Source of the DNA: Hyphomicrobiales bacterium
Lineage (GTDB): Bacteria > Pseudomonadota > Alphaproteobacteria > Rhizobiales > Rhizobiaceae
Length of the DNA stretch: 64,000 bases
Assembly (NCBI GenBank): GCA_900471925.1
Contig: UCGV01000010.1
Span: 414,438 to 478,437 of the forward strand
Direction of reading: 5' to 3'
Below are positions 9,222-19,218 of this stretch, in pieces. Position numbers and translations under genes: made by a program. The notes under the pieces were generated by a model. It saw nothing but the letters and a program-made list of their open reading frames with translations, did no database searches and was not told the origin of the DNA. The stretch's first letter is position 1, and each line of letters opens with the position of its first letter.

Positions 9222-9581
9222 ATGGCAAAAATTCTGATCACGGAAGACGAGGATTCACTTCGTACTTTCGTAGCCCGGGCACTACGCCTCGACGGTCATG
9301 AGACCGATGAAGCCGCCGATGGGGCGGAAGGGCTGGAAAAGCTGAAAGGCGGCAGCTACGACCTGCTGCTTTCGGATATTCGCATGCCGGTGATGGACGG
9401 CATCGAACTTGCACATCAGGCGAAGGACGCCTTTCCGGCGTTGAAGATCCTGCTGATGACCGGCTATGCCGAACAACGCGAACGGGCCGACGATCTCGCC
9501 GCAAAGATCATCGATGTCGTGCCGAAGCCATTTGCCTTGCCGGATATCCGCAAGGCCGTAGCGCGCGCGCTCGCCGCCTGA
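9222..9581 (+). CDS. cpdR: Cell-cycle response regulator CpdR
   Basis: This is a stand-alone receiver domain of 119 residues with no output domain. The acidic pair is ED (residues 8-9), the phospho-acceptor is Asp52 in LLLSDIRMPVMDG, and MTGYAEQ and VPKPF supply the switch threonine and the conserved lysine. In Caulobacter and Sinorhizobium, unphosphorylated CpdR brings ClpXP to the pole and promotes degradation of CtrA and other substrates; phosphorylation by CckA-ChpT switches it off. ATG 9222 is the natural start. I assign CpdR from length, the EDEDSLR start and the C-terminal DIRKAVARAL. Confidence 0.88.
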   Translation: MAKILITEDEDSLRTFVARALRLDGHETDEAADGAEGLEKLKGGSYDLLLSDIRMPVMDGIELAHQAKDAFPALKILLMTGYAEQRERADDLAAKIIDVVPKPFALPDIRKAVARALAA

Positions 9582-9641
9582 AGACGTCCTTGAGGCGTGG
9601 GCGTGCCGCAAGGCACGCCGCATTTCCAATGCCTCAGGACT

Positions 9642-12272
9642 TCACTGAATATCCAACAAGCGTTCCAGATACTGTCGTTCGATAGCCTGCGGCGGATTGT
9701 TGCCGAGCTTTTCCCTGATGGCATCAAGAATTTCGCGGGCGCGCTGCACGTCGATCTCGTCAGGTATCTTTACATCATTGGTCATATCAGGCCCATCGGT
9801 CTGACGCGGGCGGCCGAGTGGATCGCGGCCATTCTGATTGCCTTGGCCAAGCTGTCCGTTTGGACCCTGTTGCCCTTGCTGGCCCTGCTGCGCCTGCATC
9901 ATCTGGCTCATCATGTCGCGCGCGCCCTGACGCAGAGCCTCAAGCGCGCGGCCCTGGCCCTCGAGGGCGCCACTGCCGTTGCCCTGGCCGAGATCACGGC
10001 CGGCGCCTTCCATCTCGCGCTGTGCCTGGCCGAAACCTTCTCCCGGTTTCATGCCCATATCGCCGAGGCTCTTCTGCAACTCCTGCAGCTGCTTGCCGAG
10101 CGCATCCTGCTGGGCGCGGAGCTGCTTCAGCGCTTCACGCAGCTGCTCCGCGGTCATCTGGTCTCCCGGCTGCTGGCCCTGCTGATTTTGCTGATCCTGC
10201 TGGCCCTGTTCCTGCTGCTGGCCATCCTGGCCGGGCATCATGTCATCCATATTGGGATCGCCACGCTGCATGCGGTCGCGCAGCTGCTGGTCTAGGCGGA
10301 AGGTCTGGTCCATCAGCTTCTGCTGGTCGCGCAGGATCTGGCCGAGCTTGTCCATTTGTTGGGTCAGCTGGCTGTTTTCCTGCTGCTGCTGGCCGCGCTG
10401 AGGGCGGGCCGTCTGCAGGTTGTTCATCAGCCTCTGCAGATCGGAGAGCATCTGCTGGGCGGCATCGCGATTGCCTGATCGCGCCAGATTTTCGATCTGG
10501 TCCATCATGCGCTGCAGATCCTGTTGCCGCAGGAAGTTCTGGGCATTCTGGTTCGGCTGCATCGGCATGTTCTGCAGGCGCTGGGCGAGCTCGCTCATAT
10601 AGTCTTGCATCGCCTTACGAAGCTCGTCCATCAGCTTCTTGATCTCGGCATCAGGCGCGTTGCGGTTCAGCGCGTCGGCCAGGTTCTGCTGGGCGTCGCG
10701 CAGCCGCCGTTCTGCGAGCGAAAGATCTCCTTCCTCGATGCCAAGCGCAATATCCCAGAGATATTGGGCCGTATCCTTGAGCTGTTCGTCGCCCTTGGCG
10801 AGTTTCATGCGGGTATGGGCGGACTCGATCAGCAGATAATGAGTGGTGTTCGGGATCGTCTCTTCGGGACGGATCGTCAGCGCTTCGTTCAGTGCGATGG
10901 CATCCGGCATCTTGCGGGTGTCGAGTGCGAAGGTCTGGCGTTCCTCGGCGACGGCGGCGGCGAGCGGCTCGCTGAAAGGTCGGGACGGCATGACCATCTC
11001 ATAAGGCGGGCTGCGGCCCGTCTGCCCGGCCGCATCCTTGGCGACGAGAGTGATGCGCACGCGCTTACCGGCGAGCGGATGTTCGGTCAGGTTCTTGCTT
11101 GTCAGGCCCTTGCCGTCACGGGCATTGCGACGGGGAATGTCGAGGCGAAATTCGGGCAGCGGGTAGAGCGGCGTGGCGGCCGGATCGGATTCAACCGGAA
11201 CGATCTCGGCATGGGCTTCCTGTACGCCGTAATCGTCCTTCACCGTGAAGCCGATTTCGAGCGCGCCGTTGACGGCGCGGCGCGGCATGCCGTCGAAGGC
11301 GATTTCCGGTGCCTTGTCGGGCAGTACGTCGAAATTCCAGGTGCGGCCGTTGGCCTGCAGCGCGCCGTTTTCCTCAAGCTTCATGATGTGGGTCTGAGCC
11401 ATCAGCTGCGGGGCGGTCGGAGCCTGATCGGCACCAGCACCGGCGGCGGGCTGTTGCGGACGTGTGTCTTCCTGAACGGCAATTTCCTGGCTTTCTCCAT
11501 TCGCCTTCCGGAAGATTACCTTCTCGGCCGACTGGCCGCCGCTGGCGCGCACCGTGAGGCTGGAAAATTGCGGAACGGCAATGGGTGCCTGTTCGCTTCC
11601 GTCTGCCGTCAGGTAGATCGGCGCTCGGCCGGTATAGGAGGGCGGGGTGACCCAGGCATCGATACGCACGGCCGGGTCGCTCTTCACCTGTGCGGGGGCG
11701 GGCTGCAGCGCGTCGCCGACGGAACCACCGTTGATGGACATGGAATAGCCGAAGGCGGTGACGACGAGCAGCGCGGGAAGCGCACGCAGCGCAAAGCGAT
11801 CGTGTCGGGCGATATCGGGTCGCGGCAGGCCGGCATCCAGCGTGGCGATCTTCTGCGCCATGCGTGTCTGGTGTTCGCGCCATAGCGCGCGGGAGAAGGG
11901 CGTGTCGAAGGCCGGTTCGTCTTCCTGCACCATGACCGGCTGGTGTGGCAGGCCATTGCGCTCTTCGAGCATACGATCGGCCTCGGCCACACGCGGCCAG
12001 CGCAGGTTGCGCAGCGGTAGCAACGACGCAAGGAAACCGGCATTAAAGGCAATCAGCACGCCGATGCGCAGCCAATCCGGCACGATGCGGAACAGACCAA
12101 ACCAGGAGATCGAGAGATAGACGGCGACAACGCAGGCCGCCGGTATCAGCAGCGGCAGGATCTGCTCGGCGAAAAGCACGATACGGGCAAGGAAACGTTT
12201 TGCCGCCACCAGCCGCGCCAGAGAGGGTCGAAGCGCGAGTGCGCCTTTCTTCTGCCTTGCGGGGCTTGTCAT
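9642..12272 (-). CDS. TIGR02302 / DUF4175 family membrane protein, Gln-rich
   Basis: The protein has 876 residues. Two N-terminal membrane segments (ILPLLIPAACVVAVYLSISW and IGVLIAFNAGFLASLLPL) and a third near residue 170 precede a large extracytoplasmic region with Ig-like strand pattern (YTGRAPIYLTADGSEQ). The region from about residue 560 onward is helical and extremely Gln-rich, with runs such as QQQEQGQQDQQNQQGQQPG. The pattern fits the alphaproteobacterial TIGR02302 family of unknown function. I chose ATG 12272 (MTSPARQKKG); the longer frame to 12413 has unlikely composition. It lies downstream of lysA on the same strand. Confidence 0.85.
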   Translation of the reverse strand: MTSPARQKKGALALRPSLARLVAAKRFLARIVLFAEQILPLLIPAACVVAVYLSISWFGLFRIVPDWLRIGVLIAFNAGFLASLLPLRNLRWPRVAEADRMLEERNGLPHQPVMVQEDEPAFDTPFSRALWREHQTRMAQKIATLDAGLPRPDIARHDRFALRALPALLVVTAFGYSMSINGGSVGDALQPAPAQVKSDPAVRIDAWVTPPSYTGRAPIYLTADGSEQAPIAVPQFSSLTVRASGGQSAEKVIFRKANGESQEIAVQEDTRPQQPAAGAGADQAPTAPQLMAQTHIMKLEENGALQANGRTWNFDVLPDKAPEIAFDGMPRRAVNGALEIGFTVKDDYGVQEAHAEIVPVESDPAATPLYPLPEFRLDIPRRNARDGKGLTSKNLTEHPLAGKRVRITLVAKDAAGQTGRSPPYEMVMPSRPFSEPLAAAVAEERQTFALDTRKMPDAIALNEALTIRPEETIPNTTHYLLIESAHTRMKLAKGDEQLKDTAQYLWDIALGIEEGDLSLAERRLRDAQQNLADALNRNAPDAEIKKLMDELRKAMQDYMSELAQRLQNMPMQPNQNAQNFLRQQDLQRMMDQIENLARSGNRDAAQQMLSDLQRLMNNLQTARPQRGQQQQENSQLTQQMDKLGQILRDQQKLMDQTFRLDQQLRDRMQRGDPNMDDMMPGQDGQQQEQGQQDQQNQQGQQPGDQMTAEQLREALKQLRAQQDALGKQLQELQKSLGDMGMKPGEGFGQAQREMEGAGRDLGQGNGSGALEGQGRALEALRQGARDMMSQMMQAQQGQQGQQGPNGQLGQGNQNGRDPLGRPRQTDGPDMTNDVKIPDEIDVQRAREILDAIREKLGNNPPQAIERQYLERLLDIQ

Positions 12273-12440
12273 CAATCCGGTCTCCGCGATCTGGCGTTCA
12301 GGGAACAGAGGGCGCTTCCGGCGATTGCTGGGCAATACGCACGCGAAGGAAAAGGATAACACTCTTTGTGGCGAAGGCGAGGGCGAGGGCCGGTGAATAC
12401 CGGTTTTTCGCATCTGGTCGCCAAAAAGTGATTGCGACTT

Positions 12441-13709
12441 TTAGTCCAGCCAGGCTGGCACCGAATCAAGGCCGATCAGTTCCGCATAGGTGCGGCGAGG
12501 ACGGATCACATGGAATTCGTCGCCCTTGACCAGCACTTCAGGCACCAGAAGGCGACTGTTATAGGTGCCGGCTTGCACTGCGCCATAGGCTCCGGCCGTG
12601 CTGACGGCGAGCAGATCGCCCGGCTTGGGAGTCACCATTTCGCGGTTGAGGGCCAAGTAATCGCCGGTCTCGCAGACGGGGCCGACGACATCGGCACGGA
12701 TGCGCGGGGCATTGGCGGCTGAAATGACCACCGGCCTGATCTCGTGATAGGCCTCGTAAAGGGTCGGGCGGATGAGGTCGTTCATCGCGCCGTCGACGAT
12801 CACGAAGGTCTTGTCGCCGCCGTCCTTCAGGTAGATGACTTCGGTGACGAGGATGCCGGCATTGCCGACGATCAGGCGGCCGGGCTCAGTGATGATCTTG
12901 CAGTTCAGGCCGCGCAGCTGGTTCTTGACGATGGCCGCATAGGCTTCCGGCGAGGGCGGCGGGTTGTTGTCGTCCTTATAGGGAACGCCGAGGCCGCCAC
13001 CGATATCGACGTGATGGATATTGTGGCCGTCGGCGCGTAATGTGCCGACCAGATCATGTAGCAGCTTGAAAGCGTCATCGAAGGGCTGCAGCTCGGTAAT
13101 CTGGCTGCCGATATGCATGTCGATGCCGGTTACTTCGATGCCGGGCAGGCTGGCTGCGCGGGCATAGATGGCGCGAGCGCGCTCCCACGAAATGCCGAAT
13201 TTGTTTTCCTTCTTGCCGGTCGAGATCTTCGCGTGTGTGCGGGCATCAACGTCGGGATTGATGCGGAACGACACGGGCGCCGTCTTGCCAGCGCGAACGG
13301 CGCGCTGGTTGAGGATTTCGAGCTCCGGTTCGGATTCGACGTTGAAGCAGTAGATGCCGGCTTCTAGTGCATAATCCATCTCGTGCGGTGTCTTGCCGAC
13401 GCCTGAAAACATGATGCGGCTTGCAGGAATGCCGGCGGCGAGCGCGCGGCGCAGTTCGCCCTCGGACACCACGTCGATGCCGGCGCCGAGCCGGCCGAGC
13501 GTCTTCAGCACGGCCTGGTTCGAATTGGCCTTCATCGCATAGCAGACCATGGAATCGACGTCGCCGAGGGCTTCCGAGAAGACCCGGTAGTGGCGCTCGA
13601 GCGTGGCCGTGGAATAGACGTAGAAGGGCGTGCCGACCGCTTTTGCGATCTCAGGAACGGGAACATTCTCGGCGTAGAGAATGCCGTCGCGATACTCGAA
13701 ATGGTTCAC
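12441..13709 (-). CDS. lysA: Diaminopimelate decarboxylase
   Basis: This PLP enzyme makes L-lysine from meso-diaminopimelate. The protein has 422 residues, with PLP lysine Lys60 in VCYAMKANSN, the glycine-rich phosphate loop DIGGGLGVPY, and the C-terminal substrate-binding GPVCETGDYLA whose Cys is contributed across the dimer. The start is GTG 13709 with AAGG upstream, 11 bases after lptM. The gene order argH-lptM-lysA is usual in proteobacteria. Confidence 0.95.
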   Translation of the reverse strand: MNHFEYRDGILYAENVPVPEIAKAVGTPFYVYSTATLERHYRVFSEALGDVDSMVCYAMKANSNQAVLKTLGRLGAGIDVVSEGELRRALAAGIPASRIMFSGVGKTPHEMDYALEAGIYCFNVESEPELEILNQRAVRAGKTAPVSFRINPDVDARTHAKISTGKKENKFGISWERARAIYARAASLPGIEVTGIDMHIGSQITELQPFDDAFKLLHDLVGTLRADGHNIHHVDIGGGLGVPYKDDNNPPPSPEAYAAIVKNQLRGLNCKIITEPGRLIVGNAGILVTEVIYLKDGGDKTFVIVDGAMNDLIRPTLYEAYHEIRPVVISAANAPRIRADVVGPVCETGDYLALNREMVTPKPGDLLAVSTAGAYGAVQAGTYNSRLLVPEVLVKGDEFHVIRPRRTYAELIGLDSVPAWLD

Positions 13710-13720
13710 GGTCGCAGGCC

Positions 13721-13915
13721 TTAGAGAAGCGGATCGAGAATGAAAGGCTTGTCGACGGTGCCGGGCTGCTTCGTCGGCTTGGAGCTGTCGCCACCCTTCG
13801 TCGCGTTCGCGCTCGGCGGATCGAGGTCACCCTTGCGGCCGCATCCGGCAACGGCAAGGCCGATGACGGCAAAAACCACCGTGAGGCGGATGAGATGCGG
13901 CAAGCTGGTCTGCAT
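13721..13915 (-). CDS. lptM: LptM-like small lipoprotein
   Basis: This 64-residue protein has a short hydrophobic signal (LIRLTVVFAVIGLAVAGC) ending in a lipobox with Cys28 or so, then CGRKGDLDPPS, which is the signature of the LptM (YifL) family. LptM assists maturation of the LptD outer-membrane LPS translocon. The ATG at 13915 follows AGGA at a good distance; ATG 13936 is an alternative. It sits between argH and lysA, the usual position of yifL relatives. Confidence 0.85.
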   Translation of the reverse strand: MQTSLPHLIRLTVVFAVIGLAVAGCGRKGDLDPPSANATKGGDSSKPTKQPGTVDKPFILDPLL

Positions 13916-14049
13916 GGATATCCTCATATCGGGCACTGGCTGGCATCTTCATAGCGAAGTTTATCAGCCTTGTGCACCCCGATTGTTGAAGCTTAGTGCC
14001 GGCGCATTCGCGGATGGCGAAGCGGTTTCCCGCACCGCCCCGATATGCT

Positions 14050-15453
14050 TCAGTTGCGGGCGCGCCAGTAGGCGATCTGCTTCCTGACTTCCGACGGCGC
14101 CGTGCCGCCGAAGCTCTTGCGGCTGGCGACCGAGGCCTCGACCGTCAATACGTCGTAGACCTTGTCGGTAATGGCGGAATTGATTGCCTGCAGGTCGGCA
14201 AGCGGCAGTTCGGAGAGATCGCAGCCCTTGCTTTCGGCAAGGGCGACGGCGCGGCCGGTTACATGATGAGCATCGCGGAAGGGAAGGCCCGCCTCGCGTA
14301 CCAGCCAGTCGGCAAGATCGGTTGCGGTCGAGTAGCCGGAGCCGGCAGCGGCCTTCATCCGGGCCGTATTGATCGTGAGGTCGCGCACCATGCCGGTCAT
14401 GGCGGCAATCGCCAGTTCCAGGCTTTCGGCGGCGTCGAAGACCTGTTCCTTGTCTTCCTGCATGTCCTTGGAATAGGCGAGCGGCAGGCCTTTCATGATC
14501 GTGAGCAGGGCGATCAGCGAGCCGTTGATACGGCCGGTCTTGGCGCGCACCAGCTCTGCCGCGTCGGGGTTCTTCTTCTGCGGCATGATGGAGGAGCCGG
14601 TCGAGAAGGCGTCCGAAAGGCGCACGAAGCCGAATTGCGGCGTCGACCAGATGACGATTTCTTCGGCAAGGCGAGACAGATGCACGGCGCAGATCGAAGC
14701 AATCGCCAGGAATTCGATGGCGAAGTCGCGGTCGGAAACGGTGTCGATCGAATTGCGGGTCGGCTCGCGGAAGCCGAGGGCCTTGGCAGTCATGTGGCGG
14801 TCGATCGGATAGCCGGTGCCGGCGAGCGCCGCTGCGCCGATCGGGCTTTCATCGAGATGTTCGATCGCGTGGCGCACGCGCGAGCGGTCGCGGCCGAACA
14901 TTTCCACATAGGCCATGCAGTGGTGGCCGAAGGTGACCGGCTGGGCGGTCTGCAGATGTGTGAATCCGGGCATGACGCTGTCGGCATGTTCTTCGGCGCG
15001 GTCGAGGAATGCGGCAATGAGCGCCGTCAGCATGGCCTCGGTCTTCTGCAGCTCTTCCTTGACCCAGAGGCGGAAGTCGAGCGCCACCTGGTCGTTGCGC
15101 GAGCGGGCGGTGTGAAGGCGGCCGGCAGCCGGGCCAATCAGGGTCGCGAGCCGGGCCTCGACATTCATATGGATGTCTTCGAGCTGGCGGGAGAATTCGA
15201 AATTGCCGCTTTCGATTTCTGACAGGATCGTGTTTAGCCCGTGAACGATCTTGTCCTTATCGTCCGCGGAAATGATGCCCTGATGGGCGAGCATCGTGGC
15301 GTGGGCGATCGATCCACGGATATCCTGGGCAAACAGCTTCTTGTCGAAACCGATCGAGGCATTTATCTCCTCCATGATCGCATCGGGGCCGGAGGCGAAA
15401 CGTCCGCCCCACATCTGGTTGGAGGATTTGGTGTCCGTGTTGCCCTCGGCCAT
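14050..15453 (-). CDS. argH: Argininosuccinate lyase
   Basis: The 467-residue enzyme splits argininosuccinate into arginine and fumarate. The fumarase/aspartase signature [11 protein letters not shown] lies at about residue 285. [17 protein letters not shown] and [14 protein letters not shown] are further ArgH blocks. I chose ATG 15453 ([19 protein letters not shown]); the frame continues upstream only as antisense to the TlpA gene. Its start lies just 26 bases from the divergent TlpA start, so the two promoters must overlap each other or the opposing coding regions. Confidence 0.95.
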   Translation of the reverse strand: MAEGNTDTKSSNQMWGGRFASGPDAIMEEINASIGFDKKLFAQDIRGSIAHATMLAHQGIISADDKDKIVHGLNTILSEIESGNFEFSRQLEDIHMNVEARLATLIGPAAGRLHTARSRNDQVALDFRLWVKEELQKTEAMLTALIAAFLDRAEEHADSVMPGFTHLQTAQPVTFGHHCMAYVEMFGRDRSRVRHAIEHLDESPIGAAALAGTGYPIDRHMTAKALGFREPTRNSIDTVSDRDFAIEFLAIASICAVHLSRLAEEIVIWSTPQFGFVRLSDAFSTGSSIMPQKKNPDAAELVRAKTGRINGSLIALLTIMKGLPLAYSKDMQEDKEQVFDAAESLELAIAAMTGMVRDLTINTARMKAAAGSGYSTATDLADWLVREAGLPFRDAHHVTGRAVALAESKGCDLSELPLADLQAINSAITDKVYDVLTVEASVASRKSFGGTAPSEVRKQIAYWRARN

Positions 15454-15479
15454 GGGAGATGCCCGTCCTGGAGAATGAA

Positions 15480-16142
15480 ATGACGACGAAAAAACCTTTC
15501 GGCCTGCCGTCCGTGAAACTGATCGCAATCGCCGCCGTTGCAGGCGTTGTTGCCGGTGCGGCAGCGGTATACGTGAAGGAGACGGGCATTGGCAATGGTA
15601 TCGGTGACACGGCCTCGGCCGAGTGCCCGCTGACCAAGGAGCGCGCGGCCAATCTGACGCCGCTGATGAAGGGGCAGGTCGCGGCAATGGTTGCCGCGAG
15701 CCAGCCGAGGAAGCTTGAAACCGTCGCCTTCAACGGCCCAGACGGCAAGCCCATGACGCTCGATCACTTCTCGGGCAAGACCGTGCTTCTCAATCTCTGG
15801 GCGACATGGTGCGTGCCGTGCCGCGAAGAGATGCCGGCGCTGAATGCACTGGAGAAGGAGATGGGCAGCGACAAGTTCCAGGTCGTGCCAGTCAACATCG
15901 ATACAGGCGACGACGAGAAACCGAAGGCGTTCCTCAGCGAAATCGGCGTCGATGCGCTGCAGCTCTATCGCGACAACACGATCGGCGTCTTCAACAATCT
16001 GAAGAAGGAAGGCCTTGCCTTCGGCCTTCCGGTGACGCTGCTGCTCGACGACAAGGGTTGCCTGATCTCGGCCATGAACGGTCCGGCCGCATGGGACAGT
16101 GAAGACGCCAAGGCGCTGATCAAGGGTGCTGTGGGATCTTGA
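15480..16142 (+). CDS. TlpA-family thiol:disulfide oxidoreductase
   Basis: The protein has 220 residues: an N-terminal membrane anchor ([19 protein letters not shown]), then a periplasmic thioredoxin fold with active site WCVPC (Cys111 and Cys114). [15 protein letters not shown] carries the cis-proline and an extra Cys. Such proteins reduce cytochrome c or copper-site cysteines during cytochrome oxidase assembly; Bradyrhizobium TlpA is the model. ATG 15480 follows GGAG at 15470-15473. Linkage to divergent argH is common in rhizobia. Confidence 0.88.
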   Translation: MTTKKPFGLPSVKLIAIAAVAGVVAGAAAVYVKETGIGNGIGDTASAECPLTKERAANLTPLMKGQVAAMVAASQPRKLETVAFNGPDGKPMTLDHFSGKTVLLNLWATWCVPCREEMPALNALEKEMGSDKFQVVPVNIDTGDDEKPKAFLSEIGVDALQLYRDNTIGVFNNLKKEGLAFGLPVTLLLDDKGCLISAMNGPAAWDSEDAKALIKGAVGS

Positions 16143-16151
16143 CGGTTGATG

Positions 16152-16244
16152 TCAGGGATCACCTGCGCCGCGGATGAGGAAGACACCTGCCAATCCGATC
16201 AGGACGCAGCACTGCAGCAGAAACATCGGCAATTCGCTCGACAT
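16152..16244 (-). CDS. Very small hydrophobic ORF, 30 residues
   Basis: This 30-codon frame reads MSSELPMFLLQCCVLIGLAG, then VFLIRGAGDP and stop. It would be one membrane helix with a Cys-Cys pair in it. The evidence for translation is the near-perfect ribosome binding site GGGAGGAA at 16251-16258, six bases before the ATG. It faces the end of the TlpA gene and lies upstream of nothing obvious, ending 9 bases from the TlpA stop. Function is unknown. It is too short to judge codon use well. Confidence 0.5.
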   Translation of the reverse strand: MSSELPMFLLQCCVLIGLAGVFLIRGAGDP

Positions 16245-16322
16245 GATTGTTTCCTCCCGTTCACGGCAGGAAAGCACGTCGCGAGCCTTTGTTCCATTCA
16301 CCTGTTCTAATGACGAGCAGGT

Positions 16323-17204
16323 TTAACGGGTCGGAACCGGCGTTTCGCCACGATAGTCGTAGAAGCCGCGGCCGGATTTGCGGCCGAGCCAGCCGGCTTC
16401 GACGTATTTCACCAAGAGCGGGCAGGGGCGATACTTGCTGTCGGCGAGGCCGTCATGCAGCACCTGCATGATCGACAGGCAGGTGTCGAGGCCGATGAAA
16501 TCGGCGAGCTGCAGCGGGCCCATCGGGTGGTTGGCGCCGAGCTTCATGGCGGTATCGATGGCATCGACTGTGCCGACGCCCTCATACAGCGTGTAGATCG
16601 CTTCGTTGATCATCGGCAACAGGATGCGGTTGACGATAAAGGCCGGAAAATCCTCGGCCACGGTTACCGTCTTTTCCAGCGATGCGACGAATTCCTTGGC
16701 GGCCGAGAAGGTCGTCTCCTCGGTTGCGATGCCGCGCACCAGTTCCACGAGCTTCATGACCGGAACGGGGTTCATGAAATGGATGCCCATGAAGCGCTCG
16801 GGCCGGTCGGTCGCTGCTGCCAGACGGGTGATCGACAGGGAAGAGGTGTTGGTCGCAAGGATCGCTTCCGGCTTCAGCACCGGACAGACCTGCGTATAGA
16901 TCTTGCGCTTGACGCTTTCGTCCTCGGTTGCGGCCTCGATGACGAGATCGGAAGGAGCAAGATCGTTGACATCGGAGGAACCGGTGATGCGGGAAAGGGC
17001 GGCGCTGCGCTCTTCGTCCGTCATCTTCCCGTTCGTCACCTGTCGGGCAAAATTGCCGTTGATGGTGGCGAGCCCGGATTCGATGCGGTCCTGCGAGAGA
17101 TCGTAGATATGGACCTTGTAGCCTGCGGAAGCCGAAACGTGCGCGATGCCGCAACCCATCTGGCCCGCACCGATGATACCAATATTCTTCAACACCGCAG
17201 TCAT
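16323..17204 (-). CDS. hbdA: 3-hydroxybutyryl-CoA dehydrogenase
   Basis: The 293-residue enzyme interconverts 3-hydroxybutyryl-CoA and acetoacetyl-CoA with NAD(P). The Rossmann motif GAGQMG is at residues 12-17, and GIHFMNPVPVMKLVEL carries the catalytic His of the 3-hydroxyacyl-CoA dehydrogenase family. The C-terminal domain contains GANHPMGPLQLADFIGLD. I chose ATG 17204 (MTAVLKNIGIIG). It lies downstream of etfBA on the same strand with a 146-base gap, so it may share that transcript. Confidence 0.93.
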   Translation of the reverse strand: MTAVLKNIGIIGAGQMGCGIAHVSASAGYKVHIYDLSQDRIESGLATINGNFARQVTNGKMTDEERSAALSRITGSSDVNDLAPSDLVIEAATEDESVKRKIYTQVCPVLKPEAILATNTSSLSITRLAAATDRPERFMGIHFMNPVPVMKLVELVRGIATEETTFSAAKEFVASLEKTVTVAEDFPAFIVNRILLPMINEAIYTLYEGVGTVDAIDTAMKLGANHPMGPLQLADFIGLDTCLSIMQVLHDGLADSKYRPCPLLVKYVEAGWLGRKSGRGFYDYRGETPVPTR

Positions 17205-17350
17205 CTCCAACCCCCGCCCGGCATACACCCCCGCGCAGCCGGTATTTTATATGAAATTGCCGGACGAAGGATCGCCCGGCAAAAGTAGTAGACCGATAGA
17301 AGACAATTTTCCAGCCATTCGCAAGTGCGAAAAGGAGGCAATCTGCCCGA

Positions 17351-18292
17351 TCAGAGGGCTTTTTCGAGCTCTGGCAGCGCCTCGAAGAGGTCGGCCACAA
17401 GTCCATAGTCGGCGATCTGGAAGATCGGCGCTTCCTCGTCCTTGTTGATCGCGACGATCACCTTGGAGTCCTTCATGCCGGCCAGATGCTGGATGGCGCC
17501 GGAGATACCGCAGGCGATGTAAAGCTGCGGGGCGACGACCTTGCCGGTCTGGCCGACCTGCCAGTCGTTCGGCGCGTAACCGGCATCGACGGCGGCGCGT
17601 GACGCACCGACGGCGGCACCGAGCTTGTCGGCGACCGGCAGGATGACTTCCTTGAATTTTTCCGCGGAGCCGAGTGCGCGACCACCGGAAATGATGATCT
17701 TGGCAGAGGTCAGTTCCGGACGTTCGGAAGCCGAGAGTGCGTCGGAGACGAAATTCGAAAGTCCCGGATTGGCGGCGGCCGAGATCGTCTCGACGGAAGC
17801 GGAGCCGCCCTCACCGGCAGAGGCGAAGGAGGCAGTGCGTACGGTGACGACTTTCTTGGCATCGGTCGACTGCACAGTCTGGATCGCGTTGCCGGCATAG
17901 ATCGGGCGCTTGAAGGTATCGGGCGAAACCACCTCGATGATTTCCGAGACCTGGGCGACATCGAGCAGGGCTGCGACGCGTGGCATGACATTCTTGCCGG
18001 TGGAGGTGGCAGCGGCGACGATCGTGTCGTAGCTGCCGGAGAGCGAAATGATCAGGTCAGCAAGCGGTTCGGCAAGATTATTGGCGAGGTCGTCGCTTTC
18101 GGCGAGCAGCACCTTGGAAACGCCCGACAATTTTGCGGCTGCATCGGCGGCTGCCTTTGCACCCTTGCCGGCAACAAGAAGGTGAACGTCGCTTCCCTGA
18201 TACTTGGCAATCTGCGTCGCGGCCGTCAGCGCCTTGGCGGTCTGGTCCGAAAGGCTCGCGTTGTCGTGGTCAGCCAGAAGAAGAATGGCCAT
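17351..18292 (-). CDS. etfA: Electron transfer flavoprotein alpha subunit
   Basis: This 313-residue FAD-binding subunit accepts electrons from acyl-CoA and related dehydrogenases and passes them to ETF:ubiquinone oxidoreductase. The C-terminal FAD domain shows [44 protein letters not shown] and [13 protein letters not shown]. It follows etfB by 23 bases and forms an operon with it. Confidence 0.96.
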   Translation of the reverse strand: MAILLLADHDNASLSDQTAKALTAATQIAKYQGSDVHLLVAGKGAKAAADAAAKLSGVSKVLLAESDDLANNLAEPLADLIISLSGSYDTIVAAATSTGKNVMPRVAALLDVAQVSEIIEVVSPDTFKRPIYAGNAIQTVQSTDAKKVVTVRTASFASAGEGGSASVETISAAANPGLSNFVSDALSASERPELTSAKIIISGGRALGSAEKFKEVILPVADKLGAAVGASRAAVDAGYAPNDWQVGQTGKVVAPQLYIACGISGAIQHLAGMKDSKVIVAINKDEEAPIFQIADYGLVADLFEALPELEKAL

Positions 18293-18315
18293 GGTCGTAA
18301 TTCCTTTCTCGAACC

Positions 18316-19065
18316 TTAGAGGACGCCGGCTTCGTTCTTGAGCTTGTCGACAAGCTCGGCGACCGACTTCACCTTCACGCCTGCCTTGCGGCCGGATGGT
18401 TCTTCGGTCTTCAGCACCTTGAGGCGCGCAGAAGTGGAGACGCCGAAATCGGCCGGGCTCTTCTTGTCGAGCGGCTTCTTCTTGGCCTTCATGATGTTCG
18501 GCAGCGTGGCGTAGCGCGGCTCGTTCAGGCGCAGGTCGGTCGTGACGACCGCGGGAAGCTTGACCTTGATCGTTTGCAGGCCGCCGTCGATTTCGCGGGT
18601 GACAGTGGCGCTATCGCCGTCGATTTCGACCTTGGAGGCGAAGGTTGCCTGGGCGGAACCGAGAAGCGCCGCCAGCATCTGGCCGGTCTGGTTGGAATCG
18701 TCATCGATCGCCTGCTTACCGACGATAACAAGGCCCGGCTTTTCTGCGTCGGCAACGCCCTTGAGGATCTTGGCGACGGCGAGCGGCTCGACGACGTCAT
18801 CGGTCTCGACGAGGATGGCGCGGTCGGCACCCATGGCGAGCGCGGTACGAAGGGTTTCCTCGGCCTTTGCCGGGCCGATCGAGACGACGATCACTTCTTC
18901 GGCCTTGCCGGCCTCCTTCAGGCGAAGGGCTTCCTCGACCGAAATCTCGTCGAAAGGGTTCATCGACATCTTGACATTGGCAAGGTCGACGCCCGATCCA
19001 TCCGGCTTGACGCGGATCTTCACGTTGTAATCGACAACGCGCTTGACTGGGACGAGAATTTTCAT
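18316..19065 (-). CDS. etfB: Electron transfer flavoprotein beta subunit
   Basis: This 249-residue subunit binds AMP and pairs with EtfA. The N-terminus [20 protein letters not shown], the block [18 protein letters not shown] and the recognition loop region [20 protein letters not shown] are typical. It is the first gene of etfBA and has a leader of about 145 bases downstream of the predicted promoter near 19219-19246. Confidence 0.96.
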   Translation of the reverse strand: MKILVPVKRVVDYNVKIRVKPDGSGVDLANVKMSMNPFDEISVEEALRLKEAGKAEEVIVVSIGPAKAEETLRTALAMGADRAILVETDDVVEPLAVAKILKGVADAEKPGLVIVGKQAIDDDSNQTGQMLAALLGSAQATFASKVEIDGDSATVTREIDGGLQTIKVKLPAVVTTDLRLNEPRYATLPNIMKAKKKPLDKKSPADFGVSTSARLKVLKTEEPSGRKAGVKVKSVAELVDKLKNEAGVL

Positions 19066-19218
19066 GGGGTCCTTCCTTCGAACAGAGATGGGCCTTTAAC
19101 AGAGACTTCTGGGAAAATGCGCGCTCGGGCGCTGCTCCGATTGTCGAATGGCGACATGGATACGCGTTTTTCCTCCAAATACAACGCTTCCGTGACGCAG
19201 TCGGTCGATTTGAATGGC

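Noticed and set aside
12390..12408. A small hairpin CCGGT-GAAT-ACCGG followed by TTTTT on the plus strand
   Set aside because: No plus-strand gene ends upstream of it, and the T-run is on the wrong side to end lysA on the minus strand.
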